From Isoetes taiwanensis (lineage: Eukaryota; Streptophyta; Lycopodiopsida; Isoetales; Isoetaceae), in assembly GCA_021234155.1 (NCBI GenBank), contig JAJEKV010000334.1, forward strand, positions 124,001 to 188,000: a stretch of 64,000 bases of DNA, written 5' to 3'. The notes under the pieces are model-generated. The model made no database searches and had not been told where the DNA came from. It was given only the letters and a program-made list of their open reading frames with translations. The position numbers were made by a program, and so were the translations under genes. The first letter of the stretch is position 1. The number at the start of each line of letters is the position of its first letter. Shown here piece by piece: positions 34,511-46,430 of the stretch.

Positions 34511-37500
34511 GTTTTTTTATTAGTCAGATTTAATGAGTCCATTTGGGACTCTTGAAGATAATTACCCTGACGCATTTTGTTGTAATGGTACACATATTTC
34601 AAATAACTTGGGATGTAATGGCGATTTGCCTATGGGACTTGAATATTGTCTGGAAGATATTGCAGTGGATGCTTTTGAAATCAAGGGGATGCATTAGGCA
34701 AGGGCCTAGAGTAAGTTTACCCCAATAAATTTGAACGGTATGTATCATGTCCATTAGTAGAGAAATATTCTCAAATAAGCGTATTATTTTTAAAAGTTGA
34801 CAATTATTCGAGCTTGTTGGAAACTCTTAGACACTTTAGGGCAAGATGGCCCTGGAGCTTGAACGATGGCATGGCTGGCCTATCTGAAGCGAGACACGTT
34901 GTCTTGGTACTCTTCAATGGAATGCTATATCCGCACCTAATTGGGGACCGGGTATTATCAAATGCTTATATATTTAGGTTCCCCGTTAGAATGCATATGA
35001 TAGAACCGTCGGCATCTTTGTTAGAATGCATATGATAGAACCGTCTTGCGGTGTGATTCACTTGCTCGGACATTCCATGTGGCAACATCTATTCCGCTAT
35101 TAAGGTTTGCGGGACATTGGAAACATGGGTGAAGATTGTAATTCGGATATTGGTGCATTTGTTTTGCAATGTCCCCGAGGATAAGTCTAGTAATGGCAAG
35201 AATGAGCGAAGCATAACACTAACCGCCTCAAGGCCACCAACCGGATCATGTGCGTGGCTTTTTGCTCAAAGCCAATGCGTTGGCATGTGGGAAGTCCAAA
35301 GATCGCATCTTTGATTCAATGATGGACGACTCAAAGAACATTTCTGATAGCCTCAAGCGTCTTAATAAGGTTTGATTGCCTTTTTGCTTGAGTTGTTGCT
35401 TAATATGAATATTTTATAATTCTATGTGGTCTTCTGAGAAGCTAAGATATGAATCCTTTCATTGTATTCATATATATAGTTAGATCTAGTCTCGAAAGTG
35501 ATTCTTCAAGTATATACATCTTGCAGCTAGTGTAGACTGCATTTGCTATAATAATAACAAAGTTGTTCTTACGATAGTGCATTTTAGCATGATAATTATG
35601 TATAAAAGAGATATTGCGGTGTCTTGAAATTAGCGGTGATAGATCATGACAATATGGGTTAAAGCCGATACATCTGCGGTGATAAGATCGATAATTTAAC
35701 CATTAGAGAAGGCTTGCATTTAAGCATATGTGAAGTGAAGTGCTAGAACTAACAGGAGAAATCTTGGCCTTATTAGAAGCATAATCTTAAGATGAGCGGG
35801 GCAGGGCGGTCAGGGGAAATTTTATGCACCACAAGGCTGTTTCTCTAGAAGTCTTACTTATAGAGAGGCGTCTCTTGCATATTTTATAAGTGTTACATGT
35901 TACATGCTTGGTCTTCTAGATAAGGATGTTAATGGCGTTGATGTAGATTGTCAATGCAAAGGAGCTCTCTAAATGAGGTATTGATCCACTAGAGTACATT
36001 GAGGAACAAGAAACTACAGAAGTAGTGAAATAAGCTTATGTATATGCTGCTATGTTGCATAACAGTGAGCTTAGAAAACATGTAGATCTAGAATAATTTT
36101 TCCTCTTAACAGACATGCAGCTAGAAAAAGTGCCACAGTTCCATATGGCTTAGGAAAGGCGCCCTGTTTTTAGGCATTTGGATTCTTGGATATTATAAGT
36201 ATAAACAGCTTATTGCATTAAGTTTAAAGCATAATATTAAGCTGGGCTAGACTGACAGATCAGGGAAGTATTGCAGCACAACTCTGTTTTAAGCTATTGC
36301 TTAGATATTTTGCATGTGCAGGTTCCATGGCACTGGCATTAACTATGGGCATTCGTTTAGGGTGGTATGATCATTGTAGCTAAGCTGAAGGTTTCATAAG
36401 GACGAAATAGCCTAGAGTATATTGCTTTTGCATACAAGGTCCAGCAGGTCATGCATGTTGTTATTGCTACTTTAGAATTTTTTCTACTGCTATGATTCAA
36501 TATCTAGAGCTGTTAAGCCAGATTAATTTGAACTTCTAGCTTCAGATGTAACAATAAGAGCTAGATGCAGATCTAATAAATAGATAATCATGCACGTTGC
36601 TGCTGCTACTCAGAAATTGGGTATTACTATGATTCAGAATCTAGGGAAGCTAAGGATAGCTTAATTTCAAGAAGTATATGGCGACTCTAGCACTTTAACA
36701 GTTAGCCCTTGATATATAGGCACAGTACAATAGCCATGAACTTCAGTTGGGGGCCTACTCAGTGGTCTACACAATGATGTAAATTGTGCACAAGCTAGTA
36801 TGAGCTGTTGCTGCAGCACTTTAGATCTAATTAAGGTATAATTGAAATATCTTAGTGTGGTATAGACTTTGAACAGGTTTGAACAGCTTTGGGCATTTGC
36901 CTTAATACATTCCATTAGAACATATCTGGTTTTCACATTCTAATGGTGTTGTTTTGGATTCTGTTTTGCTATTTTGTTTGTTTACATAGCAGTGTGAAGG
37001 GGGATGACCCCAAAAGATCCCATGACACCTGCTACCATGTACAAGGCAACCATTTCTAATGCTTGTTTTTTGTAATGTTGGTGCAGGTAACAGGATCTTT
37101 TGCTCATTGTTACGTATTCTCTAAAAAGTGGAAGCTGGATAAAGACCACGGATACATATGAAGAGATTGCAAAGATATCGTGAGGGCACTTGCGGAGCTA
37201 CAATGAACTACTCAATTTACACTGGTGTGATGTAAATATGGTTAAATAGTGGTTATTTGGATTGTGAGTGGTGGTATTTGTATAAACTATTGATAGGTTT
37301 TGGAATATTAATAAGGAAAATTTACATTGGATCACACTGAGCATTGGATATTGGTATGTTTAATTTCTTTTTGGCTTATAGTTAATGTCGAATAAAGTAA
37401 CATAGTCTGGGCCTAAGGTTAGTACACCTGACTAAACTTAGGGCTGCTTATTGTATCAAGTTATTTCCTTGCAAAGGTATAACGAGATAAAAAGTCCGGA

Positions 37501-37537
37501 GAAGCGATTTAAAAGGTTTTTTTTTTTTTTTTTTTTT
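34511..37537. repeat. 3-kb duplicated unit, copy 2
   Basis: Colinear with copy 1 from gtttttttattagtcag to ttaaaagg plus a T run. It contains its own short duplication: ttagaatgcatatgatagaa occurs at about 34987 and 35020. Between 34880 and 36030 this copy appears to be the altered one at CTG/CAG sites; after ~36370 it has the intact form. Confidence 0.92.
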
Positions 37538-37730
37538 GCGGAAATAGTACCTCTATTTACTTCACAGAAAAGAGTACAATAATTGTCAAGGTCAACTTAC
37601 CCTTGACTACATTCAAAGTTCTCCAAGCGTGAGATATTTGTTGTGTCTCCCTAGGGATTTGAACCCTAGATAACACTTTGGTTTGAAAAATAATATTCAA
37701 CTAACCTGCAATTCCCAAGTGTCGAGGTGA
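37518..37730 (-). mobile_element. tRNA-derived SINE-like element, minus strand
   Basis: On the minus strand there is an A-box-like ggttagttgaat, then a perfect B-box core ggttcaaatcc (plus strand gggatttgaaccc, 37653-37665), a body of ~110 bp, and a tail that is a T run of ~19 on the plus strand (37519-37537). Head, body and poly(A) fit a SINE. No clear target duplication was found, and its tail coincides with the end of copy 2. Confidence 0.6.
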
Positions 37731-37734
37731 AGGA

Positions 37735-37790
37735 TAGATAGATAGATAGTATTTTTAGGATAGATAGATAGTATTTTTAGATAGGTGAAG
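37735..37790. repeat. Microsatellite (GATA)n with flanking repeat
   Basis: gatagatagatagtattttt and gatagatagtatttttag follow each other. The word gatagatagtattttta also occurs at 17464-17480. Confidence 0.8.
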
Positions 37791-38380
37791 GATGGACTGG
37801 AACTATCCAATCTGCAAGAGACTCCATATTCAACATACATCTGACCATCAAATACAGTCGAAAGATATAGGAAGAATATTTTCGTGTATCATTTTGTCAA
37901 CCAATGCAAGATAGCATTAATCCAGTACACTTGGGACGAAAAATATTAAGTATATAGCATACTAACATACCGAAACAATACCTTAGATTTTATCTAGTAA
38001 ACACCTTATTCATTTTATGAATCGTGAACCATAGAGCTAGTAGCAAACATTGCTTCTGCTTTGTCTGAGTATAAAATGGAAAGGGTATAATTGTCAAGGA
38101 AAGCTGCAAAGTGGTTGTTTATTCTTGTTTAGTGCCCAATGTCAAGCTGCCATGCTACATCCATTCTATTTAAGAGTATAAAATGTGAGATGACCTGTTG
38201 TAGTAAAAAGGAATTATGAGAAGAGATCAAAGCATAGGGTTAAATAATAAAAAGATCTGATAAACAAGGCATTTTTGCATCTCAGACTGGCAGGCAAATC
38301 TTCGGTTGTCTGCCAAGAATCCAAGACCTCTTTTCCTTTAAAGTACATTGTCGTACACTTTTTGTTGTAAAAGTTTTCTA
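37791..38380. other. Unassigned DNA
   Basis: AT-rich, no recognisable feature. Confidence 0.4.
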
Positions 38381-38545
38381 AGTTATTGCTCTTTGCCTCG
38401 GTTGTTTACCAAACATGTGTGGCCTCGGTTGTATGTCCTCGCCCATATATTTGGCATATAGCCTCGGCCTTATGTGCCAAATACCTGGCCTCGGACGCAC
38501 AGCCTCGATCACGTATTTTGGGTTATCAGCCTCAGTTAAACTAAT
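38381..38545. repeat. GCCTCGG-rich short array
   Basis: The word gcctcgg or a one-base variant occurs about seven times in 165 bp at irregular 20-35-base spacing (gcctcggttgt twice), interleaved with ttggcatata/gtgccaaata. It could be part of an LTR or a decayed minisatellite. Confidence 0.5.
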
Positions 38546-38635
38546 AACCACCTTATCGGGCTTATATGGGTATCATAATACTAATAACTAATTATCAGCA
38601 CTAAAACAATAATGAAAATAAAAAACAAGTACTCT

Positions 38636-38700
38636 CCCTTTATATACAAGAGCCCCATAAGGAGATATGTTATTCCAAAATAGTTTCTCAACATTCAGGG
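38636..38700 (+). promoter_or_regulatory. Possible promoter or LTR-like TATA region
   Basis: ctccctttatatacaagagc is a good plant TATA context, with a C/T-rich run before it. No downstream gene matches, so it may belong to an old LTR together with the GCCTCGG array upstream. Confidence 0.25.
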
Positions 38701-38777
38701 TGTGCCAATGATAATAAGTATTGAATGGAATAAATGGTAGGATGCATCCTTATGGGTTTTATATGCATCTTTGATTT

Positions 38778-40800
38778 GTGGCCATTGATTTGGTGCATAT
38801 TCCTTCATTTATGTCAGATCAATGCCCAGAGAATTTTTTATTCAGCCTGCAGGAAATATTAGTCCGGACCAATGGGTGCAGTACTTGCACCAGTCCTATG
38901 ATCCTCCTGAGGTCCGAGCAGAGTACCTCCACAAAGAGGCACAGCCTTGGAAATCACAGAGGTAAATGTCACTCAAGACTTGCAGCGTCTCACCAATAGC
39001 AAGGCGGCAGACTCAGACGGCATGCAAGCAGAGCTGCTCGAATGTGCGAGACCACCAATAGTGCCCATCCTGACTGCACTATTTAAGATGACGTTATAGG
39101 AAGGATTTTTCCAATAGAGAACCACTAGCAGGATCGTTTCCATCTACAAGGCAGGAGACCCACACAACCCAGCCAACTATAGAACAATCATGGTCAGTTC
39201 ACTCTTTGCAAAACTAATGGCCAGCATCCTTGAACAGCAACTAACGATGTGGGCAAAGGAGACAGAAGTGCGAGCACTTACACATGCTAGTTTAGGCCCC
39301 GACACTCCACCATTGACCACATATTCACATTCCGGACCTTGGTTGAGGATAGCAGGAATTGCCGCCAGGATCTCTACTGGTGTTTTGTTGACTTTGCAAA
39401 GGCCTTTGACACTCTGCCTCGAGAAAAGTTGTGGGAAAGACTAAGACAGTTGGGAGCCCCTGAAGACTTAAAAAACGTAGCATTCAGACTCTATGAGACA
39501 TGTTCCAGCCAACTGACACTGACAGGAAAACCTGTCCACAGTAGTATTGGAGTTCGCTAGGGAAGCCCACTCTCCCCAACATTGTTTAGCCTCCAGATTG
39601 ACCAATCGGAGGGCAAGTGCTTGCCGATCACGGGGGTGATGGAGCTCAGCTTGTGCACCAAATCATTAGGCAACTCATATATGCAGATGATGTGGACCTC
39701 CTAGCTCACACCATGAATGCCATGCAGCAGCACCTACATGCCCTGGATAGTTTCTGTTGGGACACTGGAATGAGGATCAATTTGGCCAAGAGTAAGGTCT
39801 TGCTTGTCTCATCTAAGTGCCAGCCAAGGCTGCACTCCTTCACTTATTACGGGAAAAATGTGGAGATAGCGCACACTCACAAGTATCTGGGCATAGAGTT
39901 CCCCACTACCACATACTGGGACACTTCGATTCGGTTATGAGAGATCGCGGGTTGATAGGCACTTTATGCGATGCAGAATAACTGACTACAAAGCAAAGCT
40001 GTATGATTGGCCCCATCTGTCACACTTATTCAAGGTTTTGGTGGAACCGACTTTTTTATATGGGGTCGAAGTCTAGGGTCTGGTCATCTCCCTGACCATA
40101 TGGAATGAATTGGACCAGGTACATAAAGCCTTTTTGGTACAGGCGCTCGGTGTGAAATCCAAAGTTCCATATCAGTTTTTTTTGCAGGAGAAAGGTTTCT
40201 TGCCTCTTCAGCTGGCCGCACTTGACCACCACATTATTTCAGGTAGCTAGTATGGGCAATAAACATCTTCCCAACCTAGCTTATACTGTGGCCATGGGCC
40301 CATAGCATCTCAAGGCGAGCTGGAAGGAGAGGCGAGCATAGTAGTTCTCCATATGGAATGTACAAGAATATAGGTGCATATCCACGTTGAAATTGAAGAG
40401 GACCACCATTAGCTGCGCAATATCTAGATGCTTGCTTCCTCAGCAAGCTTTGGGATACTGGTGCCCTTGGACATGTTAAGACAACACTATATCCGTACAT
40501 ATTTGGCACTAAAAAAATAGAGATTGATAGCTTCCATTCGCACAGGTGCACATCATTTGCGAATTGAGATGTGCAAATGGGCTCGAGAGGCATGTCAGGA
40601 TAGAGTATGTCAATAAGACGACACCATTGTCTGGCATTCAGTCACATTCGCGCAAGCTATGCTGAGTTGAACTGCCTAACCAGTAGCTGCATGCATTGTT
40701 AGATACGACATCAGTGGGTTCGCCGGGATCTTAGCTCCAGAACATCATGGATACACGCATTCAGTCAATGTCCTCAGATGATGCACTGACATATATCATA
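38778..40800 (+). pseudogene. LINE-B reverse transcriptase relic, plus strand
   Basis: A non-LTR reverse transcriptase unlike LINE-A or LINE-C. Seen in order: SKAADSDGMQAELLECA, SIYKAGDPHNPANYRTIM, DLYWCFVDFAKAFDTLPR (near 39370-39425), GVR-GSPLSPTLF with an internal stop (near 39550-39585), the catalytic YADD near 39678-39690, INLAKSKVLLVSS and KYLGIEFPTTT. The sequence then decays through a C-terminal part that ends near 40800. There are many stops and frameshifts, and the 5' half (endonuclease, ORF1) is absent. The same family lies inverted at 46813-51550. Clade not assigned. Confidence 0.85.
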
Positions 40801-41794
40801 ATATACTATTCCTAGGATGGGTCCTATAACACAACCAAGTGGCCGAAGTGAAGTGGGGTTCTCATTGAGCTTTTGTAAAATCTTTGAGTACATACTAATC
40901 CCCCTACTAGGGAGTAGAAAATTTGAAAAGCTTGAAACTTGAACATGCTCCGAAACTAGACAATCTATAGAGAGCATGATGAAACTAAAAAGTGCCAGAT
41001 AAAAGATGATTCTTCAGCCCCTTGGTATGCAAATGTGAGAAACACTGGCGACCCTCCTCATCGGAATGAAAAACCCCGCCCTTTCGAGTTTTCGAGGAAA
41101 ACCCTAATGAGAAATGGTTGCCAACACTCTCGCTGAATGCCGCTAGCATACATTAGCCAAGAAGTGAGCCGCCACAAACATGATGGTGTTAACAACTAGA
41201 GAACTGCAAAAAAGACCTGCAATGAAAAGTCTAAAAATGAGAATGACCTGTTAGAAAGTTAGGAGCTTTAAATCAAGGCGCAAAATTGTAATGATATAAA
41301 AAGAATATAATAGCACTCGGAGGCTCCAGAACTTTGGAAGTTAAGCCACAACTTCTCAATTTATATTATTATAAATTACAAATTTCAGCAGAATTTCAGT
41401 TAAAAGATGTCCGGTTTGCTTATCTTTCAGGCGAGTTAACATTTCGTTTAACTGGAAATGATGTATCTTTCTTTATCGTCAAACAATGGCATAGTCTTCA
41501 TTTGCAAATGCAAAACTCGAGCTCCATAATTTATTCTTCACTTTTAAGTTTCGAATCTCCTCTTAAATTTTGTCTCAAGCAACTTTTGAGCTCTTTCCAA
41601 ACAGGTCTGATCTCTCTTATTGCATAGAGCTGAATTATTAATTTTTAATGTACAATCTACATAGCTTGCATAAATTAGATCATTTAGCTCGTTCCGTGAC
41701 ACAATTTATTTTACCTCTATTGATCATCATAATTTATTTTACCTCTATTGGTCTTTTATATTAAAAAAGTTAACATTTAATTTGTTTTATAGAT
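40801..41794. other. Unassigned DNA with a hairpin-bearing repeat word
   Basis: At 41067-41123 the series aaaaacccc...gagttttcgaggaaaa, ccctaatgagaaatggttgc resembles 46947-47001 in the same orientation. A 97-codon frame at 41334-41627 has no domain. Confidence 0.4.
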
Positions 41795-41872
41795 TTGTAA
41801 GTTTTGTGGTAGACTAAATGGCAATATTAGGGTTCAAATCCCTGGGATCCTTTGCACCATTTACATTGACAT
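41795..41872 (+). repeat. tRNA-like SINE head, plus strand
   Basis: ggtagactaaatgg (A-box-like) is followed by attagggttcaaatccctgg, which holds a perfect B-box core. The spacing is that of a pol III promoter. The minisatellite starts right after it. Confidence 0.5.
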
Positions 41873-41874
41873 GA

Positions 41875-42262
41875 GGGCCGGCTCTAACTTTGGCGATAGG
41901 GCTGCTTAAAATTATGATAGTAGACTTGACTTTAATATTGACGCAAGCTAGCCTGATGCAACATTGACTAAACATTGGCTTTAATTTTGACACAATTCTG
42001 ATGCTAACTTTGACGTCGATTCTGACTCTAATATTGACGATAGAGTTGTTCTAAATTCTCATGCTAGACCTGACTCTAGATCTCACATAAAATCGACTTA
42101 AATTTGACCCTTAATTTTGACGCAATTCTGATGCTAACTTTGACTTCAATTTTGATGTTAATTCTGACTCCAATTTTGACATTCTGTCCCTAATTCTGTG
42201 TCTAATTTTGATGCAGATTCTAACTCTAGTTCTGATGCTAAATTCTGATATTTAAATGACAG
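41875..42262. repeat. Degenerate minisatellite rich in TTGAC
   Basis: About 390 bp of a decayed ~12-base pattern of the form aattytgaygct. TTGAC occurs eleven times on the plus strand. Two ~20-base words recur (caattctgatgctaactttg). One frame gives Asn/Asp/Ser-rich text interrupted by stops, which is a by-product. Confidence 0.75.
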
Positions 42263-43682
42263 AACATAGAGTCACCTATAGCGTCAATCGTGACATCAAT
42301 TTAATGGTTTTCTCTACTTTTTTGAGTTTAAGCTTATAACTAAGGTCTGACTGTAATACCCCCTTCCTCTTGTAGAATAGAACTAGTAATGGTGCCCAAC
42401 GTTATGGGCATAAGTTGAGAGGTTGTAAATGTTTTCGGCTGCAATGAAACAACGTTTAAAAGAAATCTAATTCCTTCATGTTAGATAGTGTCGCATTGAT
42501 ATTTTTGAGAGGAAGTGCTTGTTGCTCTTGAGTCTTCTGTCACTCGTCTTCTTCAAGCTTGTCATAGATGAGTGGTTGCTCATCATGCTGGGCCATGTCT
42601 TCTTGCTCTTCTTTTGAGTGCTGGAAGTCATCTTAGATGGTCAGTAAAGGACACATCCAAAGAGACAAAAGGTTAAAGGACATGTCTTTTTTTGCCAAGC
42701 ACCTTTTGTGTTGCCCCCCTCCCCCGCGTGCATCCCCCCCTCCCTTTTTTTGTAGAACTAATCTAGGCACGATTTACCTATTTTATTTTAAAAGTTTGGA
42801 TCTTACATTCGATATCGATATAGCTTATACATAAAAAGTGCCCAGCATTAGGCAATTGTTGTGAGGGAGTTGAAAGGTTGTAAAGTGGTCTTTACGCATT
42901 GCTATTTTGTACATGATCCCACATATATTTGCGAGGCAATTCAACAGCCTAAAGACATTCATTTCTTTACAATGCTTCCATGAATCTTATAGAATTTTAG
43001 ATAATAGACCTGTTTCTACCTGACTTGAACTTTTAAAATTTTCCAGTCTCTACTTTACATCTTGAATACTTGTTTATCTTCTACAGCTTTTGATCATGAT
43101 GCAGGTGAAATATAATTCGTAACAACAATGTGTCTCATCAACAATGTGTCTCATTCAACACGTTAACATTTAGGTCCACCTAATTGATTGTCCTAAAAAA
43201 AATTCAAAGATGAGCCAAGTATACGTGGAAGGAAAAAATGATATAATAATACTTTATACCACACTATCTAAGAAAAGGGTATAGTGTTAATATAACAAAG
43301 CCAACATTATTCAAATGATGTATCGGCTAATTCATGGTTAAGTTCATGGCTAATTCAAGGTTAAGTTCATGTTTAAATCAAAGGTTTTGTTCATGCTTGG
43401 AGATGTTTCATTTGCGAATTTTTTGTTGTTGCAAAAGCAAGTCAAAATCCCAGATATTTCATTATTCATACTGAAGATCAATCATGAATAAGAAATATAG
43501 GTTAAACAGAGAATTGATGCACAACTTTTAGAATTATACTCTTGTGTCATAGATAGTAAGATTATTATTCAAACCTGCATTTCTGAAGAAATTCCAATTT
43601 AAAATAACCTTTTGCAACTGATGAGATCCAAGAGCCCCCATAGCTGCATCTCTTAAAATTGTACTAGGTAATTGACACGAGG
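42263..43682. other. Unassigned DNA
   Basis: No gene recognised. It holds short tandem words: aacaatgtgtctcat twice near 43125-43155, and ggctaattcatggttaagtt with a near copy at 43326-43372. C/T-rich patch at 42713-42750. Confidence 0.4.
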
Positions 43683-43757
43683 AGGGGCATTCCGTGCTGT
43701 AAAGGGCTTCGGCGGCCCCGCCAAACGAGGCGGTGCACGTGGCGGTGGACGTGATTT
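43683..43757. other. Short GC-rich island
   Basis: A 75-bp GC-rich block in AT-rich surroundings. One plus-strand frame reads GFGGPAKRGGARGGGRDF, an RGG-type stretch. It has no continuation on either side, so it is either a fragment of an RGG-protein gene or a CpG-rich decayed repeat. Confidence 0.3.
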
Positions 43758-44402
43758 TAGCAAACGGTTATTACATCCTGTTATTCTATTCCTAGATTTC
43801 ACGTGTAATTGCTTGGAATTGAATCTTGATGCATTATAGTGACATATACGAAGATTCTTGATCTATTTATTAAGAAGGCTTTGCACTTTTGGAAGATAAC
43901 AAGATGATGTAGTTGGTAGAAATAAAACAAACTTAAAGACTTGCCTTTCTACGAAAGCACTGCATAATCCTTCAGAATAGCAGAGCTTCGCTCGCGAGAT
44001 GAAATATCAAGTTCTCTTTATTCCATGCACTACATGCACTATTGTGTATAAGGCGTGTGTATTCGTTTATTACTATCTTTATGGGTTTTATACCAGATTT
44101 CATTCAGAGCCATTGATCTGTGGGATATCCCTGGTATTGTGCCAGATCAATGGCCATCAAGATTTTGACCCAAAAATAAAAAACCACTTCCTATGGTGTC
44201 GATCGAACACATGGTTGAAGCACAAGAAAAAAGCAAACTAAAGAAGCCAATGGTCAGCCGTCCACTGCAGCAACCAGCAAATGAAACAAAGCAAGCAGGA
44301 AGCAAGCAGGACTGCCCCAATGAAACACGTTGGAAACAATCCTCTTCTACTCCTGCGCAGGAGTCCGGATGAGATGGAAGAATGGATGGAGCTCAGAGAA
44401 TA

Positions 44403-44736
44403 GGAATCTGCCATAGCTGCGGCTATGGAAGGCGGATCCTCTACTGATAACTTGAAAGCTCTTCTTTCCGTGTTAGCTTACCAGAAATATTATGCAATCA
44501 GCTCTACTCTTATCCAGAGCAGTCACTTGGAGATGCCATAGCCGACGTTCCACAGGTAGAAGCCGCATTAGGGATCTTGAGAAAGCAAGAAAGCAGTTTT
44601 TCACGTTGCATTCAGAAGGAAGCCGAGGGAGTCGGATTTGGAAAGAATCGAAGGGAAAAGGGGCTTTGCCGCTCTGCTTCTGCCAGAAAATTGTCAATTT
44701 GCTCTTCACAGCCACGCGGAATCCAATCAGAGCTTT
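44403..44736 (+). pseudogene. Unrecognised two-frame coding-like segment
   Basis: One frame (44403-44540) reads ESAIAAAMEGGSSTDNLKAL, LSVLAYQKYYAISSTLIQSS, HLEMP and then a stop. The overlapping frame from ~44529 reads GDAIADVPQVEAALGILRKQ, ESSFSRCIQKEAEGVGF and onward to a stop near 44736. Joined by a one-base shift they would form one helical protein segment of about 110 residues. I do not know the family. It could be a decayed host exon. Confidence 0.3.
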
Positions 44737-44758
44737 AATTTAGCAGCAGCCACTCCGC

Positions 44759-44956
44759 ATGTTAGATTTCTTCGTCCCTTCTAGCATTCTTAACCTCAAA
44801 TCCGGCACAAAACCCCCAGCTGCCGATTCTTCCAACAAACCCTTCGGGAAAAAATTCGAAATGGAGATACAGATGAAGCCCCGGATCCCTCGCTGGGATC
44901 GCCTGGCACCTCGCCCAAAAAAAGAAACCAGCGTGCAATCTTATCCGTGGCCCTAA
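44759..44956 (+). other. Short open frame, unrecognised
   Basis: 65 codons (MLDFFVPSSILNLKSGTKPP onward, later RWDRLAPRPKKETS). It follows the segment at 44403-44736 and may be part of the same locus. No domain. Confidence 0.2.
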
Positions 44957-45831
44957 AATTAAAAATACCCTTCCTTTCAACCATTACAAAAAATGCAAAA
45001 ACATCCATGAGAGAAGGGAGTTACAAATCACCCAAAATAGCAAAAACCATTTAAGCTGCTCCCACATGGCAAATTATACCATTTTCCATACAATACGATA
45101 CTGAAATCATAGTCCTAACCACTTCCAGAATACCCTTTCCCAACCCAAAACGAAAACAGCACACTATATTGCCTACAAATCACTTTGCAAAAGGCAACCA
45201 GCTTCTAAAATAATGTAGAGATTAACAATGGCTGAGTGTAAGTATTTACCTTGAGCGAGTGTAGAAAAGAAAACCACAAGACCAAGCCTCCAGATTAGAT
45301 TTTGCTTAAACCGGAATACTGTACTCGAAGTACTTAGATCCGTTCCATGGGCATCAAGCATTTGATATTTGCTCTTGATGGAATTGAAAGCATGTCTTTA
45401 AATAGTGAGAGCATAATATTAGAGTCAATAAAAACTGCATAAGATGACAGATTCAGTAATAAGGGCGGGCTTACAACCCAGTGAGAGGCATCTATCCTTA
45501 CTGCAGAATCATACGCGATTCAGTAGACGTAATAACAGCATTCATAGGCTGTTAGAGAACGGAAAACTAATGAAGAGCAAAGACAACTCGAGAAAATCCA
45601 GATATGCAGACTGAATCTGGTGCAGATGCTAGATTTGGGGTAGCGTAAATAATCTTCAAGAAGCCATATATGGTATCCCAACTCAAAGAAAGTTACCAGA
45701 GCACAATTCAAGCACAATTGAAAGATTGAATGAATGAAAGAATACTGGTTTTTGTGAGGCCCTGTTATAAGGTCCATCTATGCTATGGATAGAGGATGAA
45801 TGACCTACATATATGTCTTGGAGGCTGGACA

Positions 45832-45933
45832 AAAAACCTGAATCTCCTATGCAATTAGGTGGATTGTTGAATGAATTAACAGAAAAACCTGAATCTCCTA
45901 TGCAATTAGGTGGATTGTTGAATGAATTACCAG
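45832..45933. repeat. Exact-period tandem repeat, 2 x 51 bp
   Basis: The two 51-base units differ at only one position. On the minus strand the repeat is in frame and would double a 17-residue stretch (NSFNNPPNCIGDSGF...) within an open frame at 45683-45958. That frame has no known domain. Confidence 0.85.
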
Positions 45934-46430
45934 AAAACATTTGAAGCATCCATGGCAAGAAATCAGATGCTCAGCTCCCATAGAATGTCTGGCTCAAACC
46001 TTTTTCACCTAAGCTCTTCCCGAATTGGAAATCCTGCCATTCATATAATGGAATAAGAAACACTGACGAATCTGCTTGGAAGGTACAGAGCAAATGATCG
46101 GGAATAGGAATCACCTGATTCTAGCGCTGCACCACCTAAATAGCCATAGCTACGCTGTTACCGGAGCACCATCACTGCAGGCACAAAAAGTGAAAGTTAA
46201 AATTTAGGGCACAAAAAGGCCCTATATGTAATTGAGTCTCATATTTTTCTTTTTTCTTTTTTCGTGTTCTCCGCCGCAATCTAAATTCTTATGTTGTTGA
46301 CACTTATTCTTGTGGCCACTATCAAATGGCACGCGACCTGCTGCCTGGCCGAGATTTGTAAGACCTTTGTAATGGCAAACGAAGCCATAGCCTCCAAACC
46401 ATTCTCCACCATTTCCTCCAAACCCAGCCT
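45934..46430. other. Unassigned DNA
   Basis: No gene recognised. A T/C-rich patch at 46240-46265. Confidence 0.35.

Noticed and set aside
40276-40593. 105-codon minus-strand frame
   Set aside because: Antisense shadow of the decayed LINE-B C-terminal region.
41875-42262. CRISPR-like array or coding Asn/Asp/Ser repeat
   Set aside because: No constant repeat-spacer pattern, stops in every frame, and the host is a plant.
43683-43757. Fibrillarin or GAR-type protein exon
   Set aside because: Only a ~25-residue RGG-like stretch with no flanking homology or splice sites.
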